A program made the position numbers and the translations under genes. Shown here piece by piece: positions 20,949-30,592 of a stretch of 64,000 nucleotides of DNA (its first letter is position 1; each line of letters begins with the position of its first letter). The stretch is from Megascapheus bottae (lineage: Eukaryota > Chordata > Mammalia > Rodentia > Geomyidae), in contig JANJXV010000196.1 in NCBI GenBank assembly GCA_024803745.1, forward strand, positions 1,624,501 to 1,688,500, given 5' to 3'. Below the pieces are notes generated by a model. That model was given only the letters and a program-made list of their open reading frames with translations. It made no database searches and had not been told where the DNA came from.

Positions 20949-23900
20949 GTAAGCCGGGTCCCGCCCGAGCCCCCGGACAAACTCGCCGGGCGCCGACTGC
21001 GCGCCCGCCCGGCGGAGGAGTCCCCGGAACCGCCCGGCCCGACGAGCCGCCCCCCCTCCGACGCCGCGCCCCTCCCCCGCGGCGCCGCTCGCCCCGCCCC
21101 GCCCGGCAGGCCCCGCCCCCGCCCCGCCCGGCAGGCCCCGCCCCTGCCCCCGCCCCGCCGGCCCCGCCCCCGCCCCGCCCACGACAGGCCCCGCCCCGCT
21201 GGCCCGCCCACGGCAGGCCCCGCCCCGCTGGCCCGCCCACGGCAGGCCCCGCCCCGCTGGCCCGCCCACGGCAGGCCCCGCCCCGCTGGCCCGCCCACGG
21301 CAGGCCCCGCCCCGCTGGCCCGCCCACGGCAGGCCCCGCCCAGGCCCCGCCCACGGCGGGCCAGGCCCCGCCCCGCCGCGGGCCGCCGGGTCCCGGGAGC
21401 GCTGCAGGCTCCCGCGCTCGCTCCGTCCCCACCGCTGCGGCCCTGGCGTGGACACCCCGCCGCCGGGGCTGGTTCCCTAGCCCTGGGAACCTCCCTCGCG
21501 TGGGGCGTCCCGCCGGGGGCGCGCGACACCTGCGGCGGCGGCTGCCCCGGCCTCCGGGGCTCGGGACCCTGCCCTGCCCCACTCCCCACCGCCGGTTGAC
21601 CTGGTGGCGCTTTCTGCCTGAGCTGGCTCCAACTGTGGTCTCAGCTCTGCACCCTGAGTAGCTAGGATCACGGCTGTGAGCCCTCAGTGCCTGGGCTGGA
21701 GCTCAGGGCCAGAGCTCTGCCGCTTGAGCTCGGGGCCTGAGCACTGTCCTTGGATTTTCTCAGGGCCAGAGCTCTGCCGCTTGAGCTCGGGGCCTGAGCA
21801 CTGTCCTTGGATTTTCTCAGGGCCAGAGCTCTGCCGCTTGAGCTCGGGGCCTGAGCACTGTCCTTGGATTTTCTCAGGGCCAGAGCTCTGCCGCTTGAGC
21901 TCGGGGCCTGAGCACTGTCCTTGGATTTTCTCAGGGCCAGAGCTCTGCCGCTTGAGCTCGGGGCCTGAGCACTGTCCTTGGATTTTCTCAGGGCCAGAGC
22001 TCTGCCGCTTGAGCTCGGGGCCTGAGCACTGTCCTTGGATTTTCTCAGGGCCAGAGCTCTGCCGCTTGAACTCGGGGCCTGAGCACTGTCCTTGGATTTT
22101 CTCAGGGCCAGAGCTCTGCCGCTTGAACTCGGGGCCTGAGCACTGTCCTTGGATTTTCTCAGGGCCAGAGCTCTGCCGCTTGAGCTCGGGGCCTGAGCAC
22201 TGTCCTTGGATTTTCTCAGGGCCAGAGCTCTGCCGCTTGAACTCGGGGCCTGAGCACTGTCCTTGGATTTTCTCAGGGCCAGAGCTCTGCCGCTTGAGCT
22301 CGGGGCCTGAGCACTGTCCTTGGATTTTCTCAGGGCCAGAGCTCTGCCGCTTGAGCTCGGGGCCTGAGCACTGTCCTTGGATTTTCTCAGGGCCAGAGCT
22401 CTGCCGCTTGAGCTCGGGGCCTGAGCACTGTCCTTGGATTTTCTCAGGGCCAGAGCTCTGCCGCTTGAGCTCGGGGCCTGAGCACTGTCCTTGGATTTTC
22501 TCAGGGCCAGAGCTCTGCCGCTTGAGCTCGGGGCCTGAGCACTGTCCTTGGATTTTCTCAGGGCCAGAGCTCTGCCGCTTGAACTCGGGGCCTGAGCACT
22601 GTCCTTGGATTTTCTCAGGGCCAGAGCTCTGCCGCTTGAACTCGGGGCCTGAGCACTGTCCTTGGATTTTCTCAGGGCCAGAGCTCTGCCGCTTGAACTC
22701 GGGGCCTGAGCACTGTCCTTGGATTTTCTCAGGGCCAGAGCTCTGCCGCTTGAACTCGGGGCCTGAGCACTGTCCTTGGATTTTCTCAGGGCCAGAGCTC
22801 TGCCGCTTGAACTCGGGGCCTGAGCACTGTCCTTGGATTTTCTCAGGGCCAGAGCTCTGCCGCTTGAACTCGGGGCCTGAGCACTGTCCTTGGATTTTCT
22901 CAGGGCCAGAGCTCTGCCGCTTGAGCTCGGGGCCTGAGCACTGTCCTTGGATTTTCTCAGGGCCAGAGCTCTGCCGCTTGAGCTCGGGGCCTGAGCACTG
23001 TCCTTGGATCTTCTCAGGGCCAGAGCTCTGCCGTTTGAGCTCGGGGCCTGAGCACTGTCCTTGGATCTTCTCAGGGCCAGAGCTCTGCCGCTTGAGCTCG
23101 GGGCCTGAGCACTGTCCTTGGATCTTCTCAGGGCCAGAGCTCTGCCGCTTGAGCTCGGGGCCTGAGCACTGTCCTTGGATCTTCTCAGGGCCAGAGCTCT
23201 GCCGCTTGAGCTCGGGGCCTGAGCACTGTCCTTGGATCTTCTCAGGGCCAGAGCTCTGCCGCTTGAGCTCGGGGCCTGAGCACTGTCCTTGGATTTTCTC
23301 AGTGCCAGAGCTCTGCCGCTTGAGCTCGGGGCCTGAGCACTGTCCTTGGATTTTCTCAGTGCCAGAGCTCTGCCGCTTGAGCTCGGGGCCTGAGCACTGT
23401 CCTTGGATTTTCTCAGGGCCAGAGCTCTGCCGCTTGAGCTCGGGGCCTGAGCACTGTCCTTGGATTTTCTCAGGGCCAGAGCTCTGCCGCTTGAGCTCGG
23501 GGCCTGAGCACTGTCCTTGGATTTTCTCAGGGCCAGAGCTCTGCCGCTTGAGCTCGGGGCCTGAGCACTGTCCTTGGATTTTCTCAGGGCCAGAGCTCTG
23601 CCGCTTGAGCTCGGGGCCTGAGCACTGTCCTTGGATTTTCTCAGGGCCAGAGCTCTGCCGCTTGAACTCGGGGCCTGAGCACTGTCCTTGGACTTTCTCA
23701 GGGCCAGAGCTCTGCCGCTTGAGCTCGGGGCCTGAGCACTGTCCTTGGATTTTCTCAGGGCCAGAGCTCTACCATGTGAGCCTCAGCACCACTTCCGGCT
23801 TTTTCAGTGTGTGGTTCTGAGGGATTCGAACCCAGGGCTTCAGGAGTGCTAGGCAAGCACTCTACCACCTTCCCAGCATTCCATTCTTGATGTCCTGCTC

Positions 23901-26900
23901 TTAGGCAGAGAGAGAGAGAGAGAGAGAGAGACCTTAGCCTGTCCTTGAGCACCTGAGAATTGACCTCTGCCCTGGTGTTTGAACTTGCTTTGAGGTGCTG
24001 TGAGTTGAGCGCACCCACATGGTTTCCATAAAGGAGGACTGGTGCTTCCCTCATCTCCCCGCACCCCCCGACAGGGAGTCCGGAGGGTCTGGAGTCACCT
24101 GCTGTAGCACTGACCCTCTGCCCATGCTGGCCACCTTGTAGAGCAGGTGTCCAGTGCTGCTGGCAGCCCAGGCCTAGGGCGGGCGCTGCCGCCCCTGTGC
24201 TCCTTTAGGTCCTGGCGGGGCGCGAGCCGTGCTTGTCCCAGTCTCAGCAGGCTGGATGGCCTGAGCACTGGCCTTCATCCGCCCAGGTGGACAGGAGGGA
24301 GCGCCCGTCTCCCCCCTCGTGGTGAGGAGGGAGCGCCCCCATGCCCTGGCATCTCCAGGGCACTCACTCCCGCTTGCAGGTGGCTGCTCCTTGGCAGTGT
24401 TTGGCTGGGTGGTCTTTTTTCCTTTCTTACTCTCCCCTCAGCCATATGTAAGCTGTGAATATATGGTTTTGCCAGTGTCTTGTGTAATTAATTTTAAAAA
24501 CAAGATAGCTTTACTGATTTGTCTCCCTCAGGTTAAGTAAGTGGGCTTCCCTTGGAATTGACAGTCTGTGAGGACTCAGCTTTACGTAGCATTTCCTCCC
24601 AGGGATGCGTAACAAGTGGCAGGTGAAAATAAACGAAAAATAAAAGTCACAGGAGCCACTCTGAATTGCAGGAGAATCAGCTTGGTTTTAATGACTCCAG
24701 CCCCTGAGGACTTCCCCTCTAACACCGAGGGTATTTTGAGGCCGCTTTGCTGTGTGTTGCAGGAGGGAGTGAAGACGGAGAATGACCACATCAACCTGAA
24801 GGTGGCGGGGCAGGACGGCTCTGTGGTGCAGTTCAAGATCAAGAGGCACACGCCCCTGAGCAAGCTGATGAAGGCCTACTGCGAGCGGCAGGTGCGGCCG
24901 GCCCCGCAGGGCGCAGGCCCCCTGGCCCTGCTTCCTGTGTGCACGCGGACGCAGCCCGTGTGGCTGCCCCTCCGCGGCGTTGCTGATTGAGGCCTGTAAT
25001 GTTGCTCGGTGGCTGGAGGTGTGGCTGGGCAGTAGAGCACTTGCCTTGTAGTGTTAAACCCCAGGGCTGCCAGAAAGCAAAGATCACGCACGCGCACAAA
25101 ACAAGATTCTTCTTAAGTTTCTGGAAGAGCACAGGCGTCCTGACAGGCACCTCGTTAAAGGATGGCCTATAAGAGGTGTACATGCGTGGGCTCCTCTCCT
25201 CCCACTGCTCAAGCCCTGGTCCCGTGGCCTGTGGGAGGTAGAGCGGGCGGGTGCTGGGCTGGCACTGGGCTGGCACCAGGACTGCACCAGAGGGGGAGGC
25301 CTTCCTCCCACCTGTAGATGTGTGTTCCTGGGTGCTCGTGGCTGCGTGGTCCCTGAGGGTGGACAGTGCTGGGAGCCCCACCTGGGCAGGCAGACAGGGC
25401 CCCTGCCAGAGCCTCCCACCCCCCCAAACTCCACCCCCCAACCCCCCGACTCTCCTCATAGCTTCCTGTCGCAATCCCTTCAAACCCCCTCGGCCTCCCT
25501 GCATGTTTCTGGCTCCATCTCCTCTTTTGTGTGGGGCAAAACACAACTTTTGCTTTCCGGAAACTTGGGTAGCTGGCTGCAGGGACGTTCTTGGCGGACC
25601 CCTTTCCCTTGAGGGAGCCGTTGTGCAGCTGCAGTGGCATGCTGGCTGTGTCCTGGGTGTCACTGCATTTTCTCTAGAAGCTGTGGAACCTCTGATTTGG
25701 ATTTCAGGCCAGATGCTCTGGGGCGGGTCACTTGTCACTCCTTTTGCAGGGTGGCCTTCTGGAAAAATGCCTCTTAGTAGTACTTTGTTGCTAGACCCCG
25801 TTCTGATCTTCCTGTAGTCAGCTGTCTTTCCTGCCTGGGCCCTGGCCCTGAGCCCCCCTGAGCCTCTCTGTGCTCAAGGCTAGCGCTCTACCGCTTGAGC
25901 CCACAGCACCACTGCTGCTGTTTCTGTGTATGTGGTGCTGAGGAATCGAACCCAGGGCTTCAAGCATGCTAGGCAAGCACTCTACCACTAAGCCACATTC
26001 CTAGTCCCCCCCCCATCTTTTTTTCTTAGTAGCAACTGAATGTTTTCTGGATGTACTATTCTTTTCACCTCCCAAGAGCTCTAAGCACCATATAATAGCA
26101 TGTTGACCTGCTTTTCTCCTTCCGTTACCCTGTCTCCTCGTGTTTTTTCCTTCTTTGGTAGGATCTCACATATTTGAGTCTTGCCTTACATGTCTTCTGA
26201 TTCTTGGTTTCTGCTTATATTTAAGGGTGAAGCCATGAACCATCTGCTGATGAGTTTGGGGTGTGTGGCAGGCACCATGGGTCTACAGTGGCCTGCTGGG
26301 GTGTGGCTCTGGGGCCCGGAGGCCAGGATTGGAGGGTTGTTCCGTGTCACAGGAGTGGCCATCTCCAGCTCTTGGCACTCGGCTGGGGGGCGGAGAGGGC
26401 CCCTTGGCCGCTGGGGTCTGGTGGCTAAGCCTCTGCAAAGAGCACGTCTGGTGTGGCGCTTGCCGCCCTCCTAGGGCGTGAGTGTGGAGGTGAACTTTGA
26501 AACATCCATTCAGCACTCTCTGTGTTGTGTCCCTGCCTCAGGAGCCCAGGGGGGCTCAGTCTTCCCCCTGGAAGGACCGTGTCCTCAGGCCCACAGTGCT
26601 CATGGTCCCGTGGCTTTCAGCCTCCAACCGGAAGTCACAGCCTCATCTCTGCTCCTCCTCTGTTCTCTGTCCCCGGGTGATGCCCTTCCATCCCTCTGGT
26701 CATTTCCCAGGCTTCTCCAGGGGTACTGTGCCCAGCAAAGCAAGCTGTTGGATCCATCCGTGGAGTGGCTCTGCGCCCTTGGGACTCAGGATCCTCTTTG
26801 TCACCTCCCTGTGACTTCTGGAAGGAAGTGAGAGGGCGGGTCGGGGCAGGTGGGGCATCAGGAAAGTGAGGGCTGCAGGAGTCGTTCCTCCAAAAGTTGG

Positions 26901-27814
26901 TGAAACAGGCCATGGGCCACAGGAAGTATTTCTGTTCAACGGGACCACAGATGTGTAGATGGAGATAATTTTACGTAAGTTATTGATTTCTTGACTTAAG
27001 CTTTGTAATCTGGGAGTGTTTCATGCTAACTGCTTTTTCTTTCCAGGGCTTGTCTATGAGACAGATTAGATTCCGATTCGATGGGCAGCCAATTAATGAA
27101 ACAGACACCCCTGCACAGGTATGGAGCTGGGGCTGTGTCCAATTTGTATCTGAGTAGCTGAAAAGTGCTGCAGGTGCACACAGGATGCCGTACATTTCCT
27201 CACTGGTCTTGCTGGCATCCTCCATGGAGCCTCTTGCTGCCAGGGGAAGCAGGGCTCTCAGGAGGCGCAGGCCCTCCCCTGGGCACCAGCCACGCAGGGC
27301 TTCTCCCATGACTTCTCTGGATCTTAATTTGCAGTTCTAGTCCATCTGCAGCTGGATTCCAGCTCCCTGCAGGCATTCTGCACAAGCGATGAGGCTGGGT
27401 GGATGCAGCCACTCAGAGGCCATCCTGCACACACGAGATGTGCCATGTGCAGACACAGACCGGCCCCGTAGTTTACTGTGCTCTGCACGAGTCAGTGCCG
27501 AGCATCTGACTCAGTGAAAGCTTTGGAGCTTAAGTTCAAAGGGAAATTCCCGTCGTTGTCAGCTGGTGCCCTGAGTGTTCAGTCACTGGAGACTCTCGGA
27601 CTCTCAGTGTTTTTTTTTTCTTTTTGCCTGTTCTGGAACTTGAACAAAGGGTCCAGACTGGGTCCCTAAACCTCTCTGCTCAAGGCTGGAACTCTAAGTG
27701 CTCTACCACTTGAGCTACAGTGCCAGTTCCATCAGCTTGTTTTTCTACAAAATAGAGAAAATGCATCTTATTCCTTCTCTGTTACAGAGGGATAAGAATC
27801 AGTGGGAATGTTTT

Positions 27815-27858
<44 letters not shown>

Positions 27859-28809
27859 CATAAAATATATGGTGGGGTTTTTTTGGCCAGTCCTGGGGCA
27901 CAAACTCAGGGCTTGACCACTGCCTTTCTCAAGGCTAGCACTCTACTACTTGAGCCACAGCATCACTTCCGGCTTTTTTTGTGTGTGTGGTACCAAGAAA
28001 TTGAAACCAGGGCTTCATGCATAGCCCTGAAAAATTTTTAATTTTTTTTTGTTTTTGCCAGTCTTGGGATGTGAACTCAGGGCCTGGACACTGTCCTTGG
28101 GCGCACATTTTTCTCAAGTCTAGTGCTCTGCCATTCAAGCCCCGGCACCACGCCCAGCTTTTTCTGTGTATGTGGTACCGAGGAATCAAACCCAGGTCTT
28201 TGTGCATGCTAGGCGAGCACTCTACCACTAGGCTACACTCCCGGTCCCTATAAAACCTTTTAATAAAATAGTGTCTTAACTATTGAAAGTACTTTAGGGT
28301 TAAGCCTGAAGCTGGGTGCAGGCTGTCCAGCGCGGTAGGAGGCGCTGCCTGGGAGGGAGGCCGGGCTGTGGCCAGTCACTGGCCTGTGAGAACACTGTAG
28401 GCATGTGGGTGCGGCGGGCCTCTTTGGTCTGGAGCTGCAGAAGCCCTCTTTTGTCCAGAGAACAAGAGAAGGTCAGAGGTTTGTGGCCTGTCTGGTCTGT
28501 GTCCGTTGTCGTGAGCTGTGCTGGTGGGAATGGGGTAGGTGAGGATTTGCTCCACAGGACACATTTCCACGCCCGCTCGCTCGCTCGCTCGCGTGGCAGC
28601 TGCTCAGGGAGATGGGGCTGCGCCTTGTAAGCTCACTGTGCCGTCGTTCTCTTTGGCTGGACCTGCTGCTGCAACAGCTGGAGATGGAGGACGAGGACAC
28701 CATCGACGTGTTCCAGCAGCAGACGGGAGGCGCCGCCTCCCACAGGGCCGTCTGCACACCCGCCTCCACCCCGCCTCCCCTCGTTCCTGCGTTTGCTACC
28801 GAGTGGTGA
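20928..28809 (+). CDS. SUMO3: SUMO3, small ubiquitin-like modifier 3 precursor
   Basis: Joined exons 20928-20948, 24763-24891, 27047-27118 and 28678-28809 encode 117 residues. Residues 1-92 match mature SUMO3: MSEEKPK, then the chain-forming site VKTE with Lys11, the SIM-binding beta-strand region VVQFKIKRH, the helix [12 protein letters not shown], then [27 protein letters not shown] and the TGG processing site. SENP proteases cut after Gly92 to expose the C terminus that is activated by SAE1/UBA2, passed to UBC9 and joined to target lysines, mainly in the nucleus. The 25-residue tail after GG ([10 protein letters not shown]... FATEW) differs from the human 11-residue tail and is longer than the mouse tail of about 18 residues that I recall. 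It is removed during maturation, so activity should not be affected. All introns are GT-AG. Confidence 0.97.
21080..21370. repeat. 29-bp GC-rich tandem repeat
   Basis: Units of about 29 bp alternate GCCCCGCCCC (GC-box-like) with CCCGCCCACGGCAG. About six near-identical copies run through 21180-21345, with shorter decayed units on either side. They lie 130-420 bp after SUMO3 exon 1. Confidence 0.9.
21610..21690 (-). repeat. B1-type SINE remnant
   Basis: Antisense B1 half with 'accctgagtagctaggatca' and 'ctgtgagccctcagtgcctg'. It directly precedes the 57-bp array. Confidence 0.75.
21723..23774. repeat. 57-bp minisatellite, 36 copies, derived from the Geo half of a SINE
   Basis: Exactly 36 units of 57 bp fill 2052 bp with no insertion or deletion. 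Each unit is the antisense Geo segment from cttgagctc to ctctgccg, ending at the next cttgag. Variants cluster in neighbouring units: cttgaactc blocks around 22070-22260 and 22580-22920, ggatcttctc in five units around 23010-23240, and cagtgccag in two units near 23300-23360. The period is a multiple of three, so a 714-codon stop-free frame with a 19-residue repeat ([19 protein letters not shown]) exists; it is not considered a gene. Confidence 0.97.
23775..23880 (-). repeat. ID-like remainder of the parent SINE
   Basis: After the last unit the sequence continues as a normal antisense IDL-Geo element ('gagcctcagcaccacttccg', then 'gctaggcaagcactctacca'). This shows that the array lies inside one SINE copy. 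Confidence 0.85.
24763..24891 (+). CDS. SUMO3: SUMO3 exon 2
   Basis: The acceptor is tgtgttgcag; 43 codons follow from EGVKTEND to MKAYCERQ. The donor is gtgcgg, weaker than the others because it has C at +4 rather than A. The exon contains Lys11 and the SIM-binding groove. Confidence 0.96.
24892..27046 (+). other. SUMO3: SUMO3 intron 2
   Basis: It holds a short ID-like monomer at about 25008-25080 (+) and an antisense IDL-Geo at about 25825-26007 followed by a C run. The rest (25080-25820, 26020-27040) appears unique. No exon was seen. Confidence 0.72.
25825..26007 (-). repeat. IDL-Geo SINE
   Basis: Antisense Geo half ('gctcaaggctagcgctctac') followed by an ID-like half ('gaatcgaacccagggcttca' to 'ctaagccacattcc'). 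Confidence 0.85.
27047..27118 (+). CDS. SUMO3: SUMO3 exon 3
   Basis: The acceptor is ctttccag and the donor gtatgg at 27119. Its 24 codons, GLSMRQIRF through ETDTPAQ, match the conserved core exactly as I remember it. Confidence 0.96.
27119..28677 (+). other. SUMO3: SUMO3 intron 3
   Basis: It holds a Geo fragment (27620-27730), a (GT)n run (27818-27855), and two antisense IDL-Geo copies (27880-28022, 28042-28248). About 400 bp of unique sequence precede exon 4. Confidence 0.75.
27620..28248 (-). repeat. Three antisense Geo/IDL-Geo SINEs with a (GT)n microsatellite
   Basis: Elements lie at about 27620-27730 (Geo only), 27880-28022 and 28042-28248 (dimers). A GT dinucleotide run occupies 27818-27855 between them. 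Confidence 0.83.
28678..28809 (+). CDS. SUMO3: SUMO3 exon 4 with GG site and propeptide tail
   Basis: The acceptor is ctgctgcaacag. [18 protein letters not shown] is followed by 25 tail codons and TGA at 28807-28809. The tail contains a TPASTPPPL proline-rich stretch. Confidence 0.95.
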   Translation: MEMEDEDTIDVFQQQTGGAASHRAVCTPASTPPPLVPAFATEW

Positions 28810-29450
28810 GCACGTGGCCATGCCAGTCACCGAGGCGGCGTCCGTAGGAGTGGAGGACAGGCACGGAAACGGTCTCCAGAGCACGCCACGGCCAACCGCC
28901 CAGAGCTCTCTCTGCAGGGCTGCGGGACGTCAGATTGCTTTCATTGTTTAGGTGAAATGAGTTCAGGTTTTGGGGTTTGTTTTTGTTTTTACTTTTTTTC
29001 TTTTCCCTCCGATATTTTTCTCCCAAACTGGGGGCTGAGTGCTGTTCTGGGGCAGAGGCCAGAGCGCTGTCTGTCCCCGTGCCGGGTCCAATCACATGGG
29101 GAACTGGGGCAGAACTCCACATAGAGCGGACATGGCATGTTCACGTGCACTGGAAGCTTTGTCAAGACATGGTAAAGCTGCGGGAGAGTGCTGTTTCTTA
29201 AGTCCTCCACTCCCGTGGCCCTGTTCCCTGCTCCCCCACCCTCCCCTCCGCACCCTCTACTCAGCACCTGCGAGCGGCCCCGTGGGCAAAGATTGGCACA
29301 ACAGAACCCAGATTTCCCCCCTTTTTGTAACATGGAAAGAATTACATTTCTTATTTGGTAATTATCTGTAGCCTCAGATTTTAGTATTTGCTTCTGATGA
29401 GTAATTATGGTGTATAAAAAAGTAAGATTATCACTGAATTTGCAGTGAGG
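28810..29450 (+). other. SUMO3: SUMO3 3' untranslated region (end uncertain)
   Basis: The sequence after the stop is unique-looking and turns AT-rich at 29330-29450. I see no AATAAA or ATTAAA between the stop codon and the UBE2G2 island. The best variant signal is TATAAA at 29413-29418. The 3' end is therefore inferred. Confidence 0.45.
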
Positions 29451-29834
29451 GTGTTGCGTAAAGAGCTCCCTAAAGTGTGGTCTCGGGGAGGCCCACAGAA
29501 AGGTGACAATGCGGTGTTCTCGGGGTTTGTGCTCCGCCACCCCCAAATCTGTACTGAGGTTATGCATGTGTCTGGTGACTTCCGTCTTGTGAAGTGTTTC
29601 CAGTTCTGCCTGTTGTCCTTCCACGAGGGTCCACTGCCGCTTCATGGCCGTTCTGCCGCTGGGGGTGGCCTGGCAGGATGACGGGTCGTGGCCTGCTGGC
29701 CGGCAGCCTCGGGGAGGCGGCAGCTGGGCTGGGCTGGTGCGGCATTTGTTGTCCTTTACGGCGGCACACAGTAAATCTAGTTTGGTATTCCGCGTCTCGG
29801 CTTCCCTTCCGTCCCGTGTACGGGGTGGCACGGG

Positions 29835-30035
29835 GTGGAGGAGCCAGGCAGGGGAGGATGGCCGGGGAGGACGGCGGGGGAGGACGGCCGGGGAGGACGG
29901 CGGGAGGACGGCCGGGGAGGACGGCGGGAGGACGGCGGGGGGAGGACGTCCGGGGAGGACGAGAGGACGGGGGGAGGACGTCCGGGGAGGACGGGAGGAC
30001 GGCGGGAGGACGGCCGGGGAGGACGGCCGGGCTGC
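29835..30035. repeat. GGACGGCGGGGA-type minisatellite
   Basis: Short irregular units of about 13-16 bp built from GGGAGGACGGC and GGACGTCCGGGGA repeat through roughly 200 bp in the distal UBE2G2 promoter island. Confidence 0.9.
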
Positions 30036-30295
30036 GGCCCCCGAAGCTGGCCCTGTGGACAAGCCACCGCGCAGGGCGGCCTGGAGGGGAGGAGCCCGGG
30101 GGCGGCGCCGGCCTGGGGCTCCTCTCTCGGGGCCGTGGGGCTGTCGGAGCTCTGCAGCCCGGCCTGGGCCGCGCAGCGGGGCCCGGACCCGGGCTTGAGG
30201 ACCCGGTACCCCGAGCTCCGGCCAGGACTGGGAGAAGAGGAGGAAAAACAGGAAGAGAGGCCGGCGCCCGGCCTCGCGGACCCGGGCGCCCGCCG

Positions 30296-30415
30296 CCCCC
30301 CGCCCCGCCAGGCCCCGCCCCGCCCCGCCAGGCCCCGCCCCGCCAGGCCCCGCCCCGCCCTCCCCTCTGCCCCGCCAGGCCCCGCCCCGCCAGCCCCTCT
30401 GCCCCGCCCCCCGCG
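30296..30415. repeat. CCCCGCCAGG tandem GC-box repeat
   Basis: About ten short units of CCCCGCC with CAGG or CTCT interruptions lie 30-150 bp upstream of the ETS cluster, giving many Sp1/KLF-type GC boxes. Confidence 0.88.
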
Positions 30416-30549
30416 CCACGGCGTCCGCGCGTCCGCGCCGCGATCCGGAAGCACTTCCTGCCGCCGCGTCGACCCGGAAGCGGTCGGCGGCGGGGTCGGC
30501 GGGCGCCGGGAGGCCGGGCGGTGGAGCGCGGCGGCGGCGGCGGGGGGCC

Positions 30550-30592
30550 ATGGCGGGCACGGCGCTCAAGAGGCTGATGGCCGAGTACAAAC
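30550..30592 (+). CDS. UBE2G2: UBE2G2 exon 1 coding part
   Basis: The ATG lies in ggggccATGgcg. It encodes [14 protein letters not shown] and the first base of a glutamine codon. The donor is gtgagt at 30593. Confidence 0.96.

Larger units (their letters stand above)
19720..21560 (+). promoter_or_regulatory. SUMO3: SUMO3 CpG-island promoter
   Basis: A dense CpG and G+C block surrounds the SUMO3 start codon. Visible elements are a CACGTGAC E-box (20777-20784), a GTGACGCAG CRE-like site near 20693, repeated GC boxes, and a TATA-like GATAAAG (20818-20824) about 105 bp before the ATG. A start site near 20850 is inferred. The island continues through exon 1 into a GC-rich tandem repeat in intron 1. 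Confidence 0.8.
20949..24762 (+). other. SUMO3: SUMO3 intron 1
   Basis: Contents in order: a 29-bp GC-rich tandem repeat (about 21175-21345 within a GC-rich block from 21080), a B1 antisense remnant (21610-21690), the 57-bp SINE-derived minisatellite (21723-23774), the ID-like remainder of the parent SINE (23775-23880), a GA run near 23910-23930, and about 800 bp of unique sequence before exon 2. Confidence 0.8.
29690..30549 (+). promoter_or_regulatory. UBE2G2: UBE2G2 CpG-island promoter with three ETS motifs
   Basis: This is a GC-rich block before the UBE2G2 ATG. Three ETS/GABP-type sites lie within 36 bp: CCGGAAG at 30445-30451, CACTTCCTG (reverse orientation) at 30452-30460, and CCGGAAG at 30474-30480. 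There is no TATA box. Clustered ETS sites 70-105 bp before the ATG are typical of constitutive promoters. GCCATGGCGGGC at the start codon also resembles a YY1 site. Confidence 0.8.

Noticed and set aside
20046..21589. Very long open frames (about 400-650 codons) on both strands over the SUMO3 CpG island.
   Set aside because: The frames are open because the sequence is nearly free of A/T-rich stop codons. Composition is Arg/Pro/Gly/Ala in every frame, they run across the SUMO3 promoter and exon 1, and no known domain appears.
25008..25080. Possible tRNA gene.
   Set aside because: It has ID-SINE-like A and B boxes but no cloverleaf with paired acceptor stem; better explained as an ID-type monomer.
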